From positions 1-50,456 of the forward strand of contig JALSID010000213.1 in the NCBI GenBank assembly GCA_026981825.1: 50,456 bases of DNA, given 5' to 3'. The position numbers and the translations under genes were made by a program. The DNA is from Planctomycetota bacterium. Lineage in GTDB: Bacteria > Planctomycetota > Planctomycetia > JALXBF01. Every line of letters begins with the position of its first letter. The stretch's first letter is position 1. Of this stretch, positions 25,280 to 33,465 are shown piece after piece. The notes under the pieces were generated by a model. It made no database searches, was not told where the DNA came from, and was given only the letters and a program-made list of their open reading frames with translations.

Positions 25280-28200
25280 CTACCCCCGTACGACCTCGCG
25301 TGCCGGCCAGAGGCCACCCAACCGTTGGATGTAGTTCACGATTTCTCTGTACACGTAGAACCTACGAGAGCCCGGGCGATCCACGTACGGTAAATCGACC
25401 GGGTAGGACTCGAATACCCTGCGGTTGCCAACCACGATGAGCAGCTCCTGGGCTCGGGACATTGCAACGTTGATGCGCTGAAACTGAGCCGTGAGGGCAC
25501 GAGGGGACAGTCTGCCCTTTGGAGCGCGAACCAGACTGACAATGATGATCGGCCTCTCCTTGCCCTGGTACCGGTCCACCGTGTTCACGTCCCAGCGGAG
25601 TGCGTTAAACACCGTGCCCCTTTGTAGACGCACGTTGTTGATCGCGCGCCGGATGGTGCCGATCTGCGCGCCGTAGAAGCTCACGACGCCAACACGTTTG
25701 GGGTTGTCTCCGGTGTAACCCTGGCTACGCAGGGCCTCTTCAAGGTCGCAAAGGATATGCGCGATAATGGTTGCTTCCCATTCGTTGACCTTGCTCGCGC
25801 TAATGAGCTCTTCGTAGACAGGCGCACCGTTGGAGTTGCGTGAGCTGTCGATCCAGACAACCGGCAGATCTTCGCGGAGATACTCCTCACCGTTCGGCCC
25901 TACCAGGCGAAGGCGATGTCGCCGGTGGCTGCGCGGATCGGAATCCGGTCGCGACGCGTCCGGGTCCTCGAGCCCGCACACCAGCAAATGATCGTAGAAG
26001 TAGTTCACCACATCCATGATCTTGGGGTGCATGCGGTACTGGACGGTGAGCATGGCTTTCAGTTGGTCAGGAGCCTGCTCAAACAGTTCCTTGAACAGTG
26101 AGGAGGTCACCATGCGGCGGAACCGGTCGAAATCCTGGACGGTGAACTCGCGCTGGGTTCCGGCCCCCTCCTCGCCCTGTCCCTCGCTCTGGTCCTGGGC
26201 AAGGTCGGCGGCGACTTCCTCCCAGGAAAGATTCCCTTCGCGAAACAACGGGGGTAGCTGGCGGTGGTCCCCCACGAGGATGGCTTTTCTGCCGCGGAGA
26301 AGGGGGATGAGCAACTCCGGTGGGGTCGCTTTGCTCACCTCGTCCACGATCACCACATCGAACCAGGGATGGCCGGCGCTTTCTAGCGTGAACGGGCTCT
26401 CCGTGCAGCTTACCCCGACAACATTGCACCTAGCGATAAACTCATCCTTATAGAACGGTGCGTCGCGTTCCGCGCGCTGGGCGTCCTCCAGCTCCCTGGT
26501 CCACCAGCGCAGAAACGGCTCCCACTGCGTGCGGGTCGTCGCTGTCGCGTTGAGCTGTTGCTCAAGCCTCTGGAGATATCCCTCTAATCCTCGGGCGATT
26601 TCCTCCACAGACCAGTTGCGGTCGACATTCCAGTTGGACACCGCCTGCTCGACGAGCTCGCGCAGCCGCTCCCGTTGGGCCTGGAGGTACTCCTCCGCGT
26701 CGCGCAGGTTGACCTCCTCGCCACGGATCCTCCCTTCGAGCTGACGTCGACGCGCTTCGGCGGAGGCTTTGGCTGCCGTCTGCGGTGTGACTTGCTGGCA
26801 CAGCCAGGGGACGAAGGCGGACCGGGCCCGCTTGAGAACTGCCTGGGCGTCGTCCAGCGCCTTTAACGCATCGCGGAGGACGTTGAGGAGCTGCCGGGGC
26901 GTCTTGCCGCCCCCAAGAGCATCGGGATTCGCAAATATCGACGCGTAGGCGGAGCCGATCGAAGCGCCACCCCCCTTGCTCTCCAGCTCCACGATGCGTT
27001 TCTGGACGCGCTGGAGTTCTGCAACGACAGAAGCGTCCGTGGCGATCCGTTGCAGCAGTTCATCCCGCTGGCGTCTGAGGTTGTCGAGCTCGATCTGTTC
27101 AGCGGTGCCCAAAACGATGTTGCCCGATAACTGGCTCAAACCGTGCATGTCCGCATTTATCTGATGCCGATAACCTTCGAACTTCCTCAACCGCGTCAGG
27201 AGATCGCGCAGCAGGCCAGCGGCGGTTGCGCCGGTGATGTGGCCCAGCAAGGTGGGAACGCGCAACCCGCCACGGCGCAATGCATCGATCAGAGGTTGCA
27301 GGACGGACTTTACCAGATCAGACACAACACTGTCCGGAACTTCGGCGGGAACGGCGTCTGGATCCCCATTGCGCAGGGCGTCGGCCAGGCTCCGCACGAC
27401 CTCACCGAACTTTTCCTGTTGCTCAATCTGTCGCAGGTGCCGTTCGGCCGCATGGAGCTGGCGGCGGAGGTCATCCAGTTGGCTGCGGATCCTCCTCGCC
27501 CGCTGCTCGGCTTCCTCGACGTTCGCCCGGACGACGCGGTAGTCGTCCAGCCAACGGCGGGCCGCGTTGGCCTGGCGTTGCGCTGTGTCCCACGGATCCA
27601 GAGTCTGGCTGCGACAGCGAGTGGCGATCGCTCGGTAGTAGGTGGCGAGGGCGTTCTTCTCGCTGAAGGGAAGTTCTTCGTCCCCCTTGCTGCCCAGACG
27701 CACGGCCCGAATCTCCGGTACAAGGGGTAACCGCTCCAAAGCGTTATCGACCGCCAGGTTTGCCTGAGAGGCGATCAGCACGCGCATGCCGCGGCGGACG
27801 AATTGATAGGCAGCCTCTGCGATGACGGTCGTCTTGCCCGTACCTGGAGGCCCCTGAACGAGCGCGATATCCGGGGCACTCAGCATTACCCGGACTGCGT
27901 GCTTCTGCGCATCGTTCAGCTCTTGCAGCCCCCACTGGTCGACCGTATCGAGCTGCCGAGGAACACGTGCCGTCTTAATATCGAAGAGGTAACTGGAAAG
28001 GAACGGCGCATACCCGCCCTGCTCTTGCAGCGTACGTAATGCCCTCTCGAACCGGCCCACAAGGGCCAGATCGCCGACGATGGAGATACCGAGGAATCCC
28101 TCACCGGGCAGGCGACTGCGGACCCATGCCCGCGCCCGTTCCTCTCCTTCGCGATGGCGCAACTCATCGAACTCGTCCTGGAGCTCGTCGTCGAGTAGCA

Positions 28201-29278
28201 GCGTAACGGCGGCCGCGTAGGGCTCATGCCACGGGCATCCCGGCACGACGATTTCGGTAACGCGCTCAGGTCCTCCTTTAGGCGGCCCCATCTGTAGGGG
28301 TCTCGCACGGCTATCCTCCCTGGGCCTGAACTGCCACTCGTCGGTGGAGTAACCGAGTGGAAACAGAGACAGTTCCTGGCCGCGGAGTCTGTGCCAGCAG
28401 CGGTCGAATTCCTCCTGGCTGGGGGCAACCAGGAGAAAGCGCGCCAGACCATCTTCGGTGATCTCGAGGTCAACGAACCGCAATCCTTGGGCACTGGCGC
28501 GGGCCAGACGACGGCGGAACTCGACGTAATCCAGCCACTCGCCCAGTTTCCGGCCCGTTTGCCGGTGGATCGGGGGCAGGGAGGAAACGAATTCCTGTGT
28601 AAGGCAATTGTTATTTCGGACTCGAGAGGGGTAGATATTCGAGTAGTACGGACAGACCCGGAGTTCCCGCTCAAAGTCGCGCGCCTCTGAGTGGGTAAGG
28701 TCAACGATATGGAAAACACGAAGAACAGGATTGTCCGGGTCCCGAAAATTGTCCCACAGGCCCCCTTTCACCGCGAGCACAAGCCCCCGCGGCATCACCT
28801 GCGTGATAGCGGGGCTGAGCTGGGCGGGCCGAACCAACAGAAAGGGGGCATCCGGCTTGTGGCTCACATTTGAGACGAGCAGATGGGCCGGAAAGCCTTC
28901 CGGAAAGAACCGTTCGATGAACCGGTCCAGCAACTGGGCATCGGGAACACCAGGGAAAAACGCGTCACGGTGCCGCCCCTTGAGGCGAACCAGTTCCTCT
29001 TGAAGCGTCTCCCTGTTCCGTTCGAAGTCGAGATATAGGTTCTGGAGGCGTCGTTGAGCCGTCAGTGCTCCTGTCTGATCAGTAAGCGACCCCACTTCGG
29101 CCTGCACGACTCCCTCCCCCTGTTGCGTCTGTGCGCGCTGCCGATCATGGGGCGTAGAGGATCTCGTCGAAGTCTGTTGACCGGCCGCGTCCGTTTGCGC
29201 GGGGCGCGGGGCAGCGCCCCCCTCATCCTGCTGCTCAGGCTCATCGCTTGTGGGAAAGAACCATCTCCAGAATCCCAT
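25280..29278 (-). CDS. UPF1/DNA2-like superfamily 1 helicase with long coiled-coil insertion
   Basis: A 1332 aa SF1B-type RNA/DNA helicase. The N-terminal ~460 residues are unassigned. The Q motif is LNDAQKHAV; motif I GPPGTGKTT (about 474-482); Ia ASQANLAVDNAL; motif II VIVDEVSKA (about 976); III GDHRQLPPLF; IV QYRMHPKIMDVV; V VDRYQGKERPIIIVS; VI INVAMSRAQELLIVVGN. Between Ia and II lie about 450 extra residues rich in Arg/Glu/Leu heptad-like sequence, far longer than in UPF1 or DNA2. No nuclease domain was seen. GAGGGGG five bases upstream supports the ATG at 29278. Helicases of this class appear in several anti-phage systems, but the specific architecture with these neighbours is not one I recognise. 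Confidence 0.92.
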   Translation of the reverse strand: MGFWRWFFPTSDEPEQQDEGGAAPRPAQTDAAGQQTSTRSSTPHDRQRAQTQQGEGVVQAEVGSLTDQTGALTAQRRLQNLYLDFERNRETLQEELVRLKGRHRDAFFPGVPDAQLLDRFIERFFPEGFPAHLLVSNVSHKPDAPFLLVRPAQLSPAITQVMPRGLVLAVKGGLWDNFRDPDNPVLRVFHIVDLTHSEARDFERELRVCPYYSNIYPSRVRNNNCLTQEFVSSLPPIHRQTGRKLGEWLDYVEFRRRLARASAQGLRFVDLEITEDGLARFLLVAPSQEEFDRCWHRLRGQELSLFPLGYSTDEWQFRPREDSRARPLQMGPPKGGPERVTEIVVPGCPWHEPYAAAVTLLLDDELQDEFDELRHREGEERARAWVRSRLPGEGFLGISIVGDLALVGRFERALRTLQEQGGYAPFLSSYLFDIKTARVPRQLDTVDQWGLQELNDAQKHAVRVMLSAPDIALVQGPPGTGKTTVIAEAAYQFVRRGMRVLIASQANLAVDNALERLPLVPEIRAVRLGSKGDEELPFSEKNALATYYRAIATRCRSQTLDPWDTAQRQANAARRWLDDYRVVRANVEEAEQRARRIRSQLDDLRRQLHAAERHLRQIEQQEKFGEVVRSLADALRNGDPDAVPAEVPDSVVSDLVKSVLQPLIDALRRGGLRVPTLLGHITGATAAGLLRDLLTRLRKFEGYRHQINADMHGLSQLSGNIVLGTAEQIELDNLRRQRDELLQRIATDASVVAELQRVQKRIVELESKGGGASIGSAYASIFANPDALGGGKTPRQLLNVLRDALKALDDAQAVLKRARSAFVPWLCQQVTPQTAAKASAEARRRQLEGRIRGEEVNLRDAEEYLQAQRERLRELVEQAVSNWNVDRNWSVEEIARGLEGYLQRLEQQLNATATTRTQWEPFLRWWTRELEDAQRAERDAPFYKDEFIARCNVVGVSCTESPFTLESAGHPWFDVVIVDEVSKATPPELLIPLLRGRKAILVGDHRQLPPLFREGNLSWEEVAADLAQDQSEGQGEEGAGTQREFTVQDFDRFRRMVTSSLFKELFEQAPDQLKAMLTVQYRMHPKIMDVVNYFYDHLLVCGLEDPDASRPDSDPRSHRRHRLRLVGPNGEEYLREDLPVVWIDSSRNSNGAPVYEELISASKVNEWEATIIAHILCDLEEALRSQGYTGDNPKRVGVVSFYGAQIGTIRRAINNVRLQRGTVFNALRWDVNTVDRYQGKERPIIIVSLVRAPKGRLSPRALTAQFQRINVAMSRAQELLIVVGNRRVFESYPVDLPYVDRPGSRRFYVYREIVNYIQRLGGLWPAREVVRG

Positions 29279-29450
29279 CCAGACCCCCTCGTCGCTCGAA
29301 CCAGGAACAAGCCCTCACCGCGGAAGTTCTCGTCCGTGCTCCTGATCTAGTACGGGAGGAGCGGCCGATTCCTGACGCGCAGTTCGACGACAGGCGCGGT
29401 TCATCCGGAAGTCCGGTTACACAGTACCGCCGCCCGGCTGGTCCGGAAAA

Positions 29451-30944
29451 CTACGCCCGGAAAAGAGGCGCCTGGCCAGGATCGACGCGTTCGTACCGTT
29501 GGGAGCCAGGTGCCGGTTCCCGCACGCCCGAGAGAGGGAGCCAGTCATGGGAGAGATAGACGTAATGGGTCTCGGGCAGGTTCCCCGCTGGTCTCGCCAA
29601 CAGTAGCGCCAAACTGACGACCTTGAAGCCGGGAGTGAGATCGACCAGCACCGGGCCGTCCAGCTCCCGCAGCACCTGTTCGTAAAGTTCGCGCGCCCGC
29701 GCACAGGTCTCCGGCCAACCGCGCTCAGGAAACTCGAAAAGACACGGCTCGGGAATATCCCAGTTCTTCAATCGCTCCAACCCCTGGCGCGCGGCAGGCG
29801 TGTCCTTGCCACCGATGAGCACGGCCACCAGCTTCCGGCAGTTGAACACGCGCCATGCCAGGCGAATCAGGTCCTCGCTGTGGCTGACCGGAGCAACCAG
29901 CACGGGTCTGCGTTCGGCCAACTCGCGCAGGTCCGGCGGCAACTGCTCGACGCACTTCTTCACGATGTGGGGGAAAAGGTGAGAGGCATGAAACTCTTTG
30001 CACTGGCGGCGATCGAGGGGGGCAATGTAGAGATGGTAGGCCTTTAGTTCGTCGAAGGGGGCATTTGCTGGAGGACGAACGCGGTACTGAACGAGAATGG
30101 GCTTTAATGTGGCAGCGAATGTGTTCTGCGTTGGAACGCTACGTACCACGTCCGGGCTTGCATCAGCGCTTAGGTCCTGAACGGCTTTGCGGGCCTCGTG
30201 CAGATTGCCCGGGGGAACGAATATCGTTTTCGCACCGAACTGCAGAGCGGTGGCCACCTTGTACCGGATGCCGTCAACTCGCCGGACGTACCGGTCGTTC
30301 GGGTCCCACGCGGCTGAGACCCAGATCTTCGGGTTCGACGGCGCCTGGGGCGCGTGCCGAGCCAGGTACAAAGCGGCGGCGAGAGCAAAGAACGCGGACT
30401 CAGCTTCCATGGGTAAGCTGCGGGCATCTATCTTGCCGCTCAACGCCGACGCCCAGCCCAACCCGAACTCGTCCAGGGGACAGCCGTCGGTGGGCCAGCC
30501 TTTCTCGGTGGCGAACTCTTCGAGGACAGCGTCGGCGAGCTCGAGTAGCCGCTGGGGGAGGGTCTCGTCATGCGACCGCCCGGCGTACCAGCGAACCGGC
30601 AGGACCGCTCCATGCCGCAGTAGCCCCCAGTGATCCGCGCCTGCAGGCGACGCGCCGCACTCCTTCCAGACGCACGTCACCAGTGCCAGCCCGGGCTCGG
30701 GCTCGGCAGACCGAGCCAGCCTTGCGTAATCCCGGTAACGCGGGTCCGGACAGCTATTGGCAACGAGATCGAGCGCGTCTGGGGCAAGCCACCATGGTGA
30801 CAGGTCGCCGAGCAAACAGACAGCCTCACGGACAAGATACAGGCGGTGTGCCGGTTCAGAGTCGTACGCCTGCGCGAGCTCGAAAAGCTCTTCCATTGTC
30901 CTGGCAGAGATGTGGCGCGCGGCGCCGTGTGCGGACTGCAACAT
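29451..30944 (-). CDS. Lon-type Ser-Lys protease domain fused to CARF-like sensor domain
   Basis: A 497 aa protein. Residues ~85-270 match a divergent Lon (S16) proteolytic domain: ESAFFALAAALYL aligns with Lon's GPSAGxxxATAL, placing Ser183 as nucleophile, and DGIRYKVATALQFGAKTIFVPPGN aligns with GGLKEKxxAAxxxGIKxVxIPxxN, placing Lys229 as partner. The 46-residue Ser-Lys spacing is close to Lon's 43. Residues ~300-470 look like a CARF domain: VLVAPVSHSEDLIRLA near its start and VDLTPGFKVVSLAL (434-447) in place of the VDxTGGTKxMSxAL signature, followed by THYVYLSHD. There is no AAA+ domain, so activation would come from ligand binding, as in CRISPR-linked CalpL (Lon-SAVED). The start is 3 bases after the 409 aa gene, with GGGGAG upstream. 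Confidence 0.72.
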   Translation of the reverse strand: MLQSAHGAARHISARTMEELFELAQAYDSEPAHRLYLVREAVCLLGDLSPWWLAPDALDLVANSCPDPRYRDYARLARSAEPEPGLALVTCVWKECGASPAGADHWGLLRHGAVLPVRWYAGRSHDETLPQRLLELADAVLEEFATEKGWPTDGCPLDEFGLGWASALSGKIDARSLPMEAESAFFALAAALYLARHAPQAPSNPKIWVSAAWDPNDRYVRRVDGIRYKVATALQFGAKTIFVPPGNLHEARKAVQDLSADASPDVVRSVPTQNTFAATLKPILVQYRVRPPANAPFDELKAYHLYIAPLDRRQCKEFHASHLFPHIVKKCVEQLPPDLRELAERRPVLVAPVSHSEDLIRLAWRVFNCRKLVAVLIGGKDTPAARQGLERLKNWDIPEPCLFEFPERGWPETCARARELYEQVLRELDGPVLVDLTPGFKVVSLALLLARPAGNLPETHYVYLSHDWLPLSGVREPAPGSQRYERVDPGQAPLFRA

Positions 30945-30947
30945 CGT

Positions 30948-32177
30948 CTAGCTCCCCGCGTCAACCAGGTTCCACCTGACCCAGGTTCCATTCTCGCAAA
31001 TCTCGAGCGCAGGTGCACGATGCTGCGCCAGAGCGTCTTCGAGCTGCTCCAAGGGGATTTCGAACCGCCCGGATGGGTCAACTACGGCTTCGATCCCGGC
31101 AAACCGCATGCGACGGCCCGCCAGCTCGGTGGCTTCCGGCCCGGGCACGACACGATCACCGACCTGAAGCGCTCGGTGCAGCGAAACGGGGAACGTCGAT
31201 CGCGGCTCCCTTATGTCCGGCGGCAAATCGACTTGCGCTACGTAGCGCTTGTCCGGGCTCACCCAGCGAACCAGAACGAGCGGATTGGGCTGCCCCTGGA
31301 CGGGGACGTCCGCCGCCAGCGCGGCGGCCGGGGACTGCACCATGCGAAGGATGCGAACCATGGACATCAGACCAACCCGGACGGTCCCATAAGCCGCCCC
31401 CGCAGCAATCACCGCCGAGGCGCGGACCGCATCCTCCGAGACGTCTTCCCCCCGAACGAACCGACGATAGTCAGCGAGCTCCTCGAGCAGCATGGGGATC
31501 TTCACGAGCGATTCGCGTAGTGAGGCATCTGGCGGCTCGTAGTCCACCGCCCGCGCGAAAGCCACCAAGAAGTCCGGGCAGACGATGAAGCTCTCCCGGT
31601 GGCCATACAGCGCCGCGTACGCCGCGCGCAGCCCGAGACCTACTTGGCGAGTCGCCTCCGTTTCGCCCAAGTACCGCCTGGCCGCCCAGTAGACCAGCTC
31701 GGCCCCGTCTAGATCCTCGATGAGATCGATCGCCCACCCCGTCTTTTCAATGTCGGCCCCCTCGAAAACTGATTCGCTGAACTCCTCGAGCTCATCAACC
31801 CAGGCAAGCGGGTCTGGAACACGAATGGCAAGATCGGCCAGCTCGGGCAAACGCCGCAGCAAGCGTTCTTCATAATCCCGGTATCGCCCGGCACCAAACA
31901 ACTCGCTCCACAAGCTCGCGCCGATGGAACGCTCATCGGGAATATGGACATCCGCGGCAGTCGAAAGCACCCCAGGATCTGCCCGCCACAGTCGCGCCCA
32001 GGCGGCGATCAGGTCGTAGGCGATCTGCGGATCGTCCGTATCAGAGGCATGCACGAGTTCGAAGAAGCTGTCGATCCACTCCGCGGCTAAAGGAAGCGGT
32101 GACGCAGGCTCATCCGTCAACTGGTCAATCAGATCGTCCACCGACTTGCGGTTCAGCGTTTCGATTTCGCGTCTCAT
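30948..32177 (-). CDS. Unknown 409 aa protein, upstream of Lon/CARF gene
   Basis: Not recognised. The first ~230 residues are acidic and helical (SVDDLIDQLTDEP, ERLLRRLPELADLAI, DELEEFSESVFEGADIEKTGWAIDLIEDLDGAEL). Residues ~255-285 are small and hydrophobic (VIAAGAAYGTVRVGLMSMVRIL) but interrupted by Arg, so a membrane span is doubtful. The last ~110 residues look beta-rich (PLVLVRWVSPDKRYVAQVDLPP, MRFAGIEAVVDPSGRFEIPLEQLEDAL). The ATG from 32177 follows an AGGGGA site at 6 bases. It is tightly coupled to the Lon/CARF gene, which makes it one of two candidates for the protease's substrate or partner; the sequence gives no direct proof. Confidence 0.78.
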   Translation of the reverse strand: MRREIETLNRKSVDDLIDQLTDEPASPLPLAAEWIDSFFELVHASDTDDPQIAYDLIAAWARLWRADPGVLSTAADVHIPDERSIGASLWSELFGAGRYRDYEERLLRRLPELADLAIRVPDPLAWVDELEEFSESVFEGADIEKTGWAIDLIEDLDGAELVYWAARRYLGETEATRQVGLGLRAAYAALYGHRESFIVCPDFLVAFARAVDYEPPDASLRESLVKIPMLLEELADYRRFVRGEDVSEDAVRASAVIAAGAAYGTVRVGLMSMVRILRMVQSPAAALAADVPVQGQPNPLVLVRWVSPDKRYVAQVDLPPDIREPRSTFPVSLHRALQVGDRVVPGPEATELAGRRMRFAGIEAVVDPSGRFEIPLEQLEDALAQHRAPALEICENGTWVRWNLVDAGS

Positions 32178-32634
32178 GGGAAATCCCCTGAATGGCAAAT
32201 GCCAATCGTTGGTATTCGTCGTATCCCGTCACGGATAAGCGGATCTCGTCTCAACCCGTCTCCAACTTCGCGATACCTCCCTTTGTCCGACAGGGTCTAG
32301 CCTCGTCACCCAATCAACGTCACACGGGCGAAAATCTGACATTCGACAGCGGCGAGCTGACCCGAACGCGGCGTGGCGCCCGTCCCGATGCCGACGGACG
32401 AAGTCCACCGGAGGGAAGACGAGTCACCGAAGCGTGGCGCGGAGTGCCAAACAACGGCAGCACCGGGGCACTTCCCGCCTTCCAGCTCCCGGCATCGCTG
32501 CCAGGCCGGCCAGAGCCGATCTATCCAGCCGGTTTCCCACGCGTGCTGCCCCGATGCCTTGCGAACCCGCCTCGCACACTTGGCATTACACGCCTCTTCT
32601 GACCCACACGGTGACCGGTATCTGCCCCCTTCGG
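32178..32634. other. 457-base gap inside the operon
   Basis: It lies between the end of the 276 aa gene and the start of the 409 aa gene. A 121-codon frame on the minus strand (32306-32671) covers part of it but has no Shine-Dalgarno, no recognisable domain and poor coding character. The gap could contain an internal promoter, for example one served by the sigma factor encoded upstream. I cannot point to a specific site. Confidence 0.45.
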
Positions 32635-33465
32635 TCAGTTCACATCCTCCGCGTACAACCGTCCCCGACACTTCTCACGCCACGCAGCCCATCTCTCGTA
32701 GCGGACGCTTCTGATCGTGGGGAGCACGTCCTTGAGCAGCCAGTAGTCACTTCTTCGGCTTCGCAGGCCGGAAACGCCCGGCGCGTATTCGTAGACACAA
32801 CGGCGTGCAAACCGTAAAGCAGGCCGAAACACGCGGTAGTACAACCTCTCCGCGTCGCTCCACCTGGCCTCGCGCGGCGGCGGGACCCTCGGACGGTATC
32901 CGCGCCGCATCCGGTGGCGATTACTCAGGGAGCTAACCGCCGACCGTGACGAGGAGTTGCCGTCCTCCGGATCGGCCTGTCCGGCTAGAAATGCCGTCTT
33001 GATCACCCCGTTCTCGGCCACGATTAACAGCCCAGAAGTCCCCAGAGCTACCCCCACCCATCCCCTGCGACCTCTCTCCTCCACGTTCTTCCAACCCAAT
33101 AGGCAAGCATCCTCGAGATTGAGCACGATCGATTTCGCGTACAGCTCGTAGAGGGCTTCAAACACCTCGCGTTTGCCCCCCCGAACGTACTGGTACAACC
33201 TGCTCCGTTGCGACGGCGACGCGATGTCCGCGACCTCCAGCATGAGGGGAACGACCAGTGCCCAAGCGTCCGCTTCCTCCGGTCCGAGGACGTGTTTGCC
33301 CACATGCTCTCTGGCTGCCGCTTCGTCGCGGAAGATGGTCAGCGGCGCGTACGGGCAGCCCGCCTCCTCGAAGCGACACGGCTGCCAAGCGGATTCAACC
33401 CGTTCGTTTTCCCGAGCGGGTTCGTTCGTTACGTTGTCTTTGGCTTGAGGATGATGCACTTCCAT
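32635..33465 (-). CDS. Unknown 276 aa protein with possible C2H2-type zinc site, coupled to sigma gene
   Basis: Not a recognised family. Near the N-terminus a CRFEEAGC...EHVGKH segment has Cys-x6-Cys-x16-His-x3-His spacing, compatible with a small zinc finger. The centre (about 95-165) is more ordered (REVFEALYELYAKSIVLNLEDACLLGW, GWVGVALGTSGLLIVAENGVIKTAFLAG). The C-terminus is strongly basic and Arg-rich. The ATG from 33465 lies 37 bases inside the end of the sigma gene, implying translational coupling. A short protein overlapping an ECF-like sigma gene is the usual place for an anti-sigma or regulator of that factor, so it is a candidate anti-sigma/tether; no canonical anti-sigma zinc (HxxxCxxC) motif is present. 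Confidence 0.78.
   Translation of the reverse strand: MEVHHPQAKDNVTNEPARENERVESAWQPCRFEEAGCPYAPLTIFRDEAAAREHVGKHVLGPEEADAWALVVPLMLEVADIASPSQRSRLYQYVRGGKREVFEALYELYAKSIVLNLEDACLLGWKNVEERGRRGWVGVALGTSGLLIVAENGVIKTAFLAGQADPEDGNSSSRSAVSSLSNRHRMRRGYRPRVPPPREARWSDAERLYYRVFRPALRFARRCVYEYAPGVSGLRSRRSDYWLLKDVLPTIRSVRYERWAAWREKCRGRLYAEDVN

Noticed and set aside
32306..32671. 121-codon frame in the operon gap
   Set aside because: No ribosome-binding site, no domain, Arg/Gly/Trp-rich composition; it overlaps the end of the 276 aa gene without supporting evidence.
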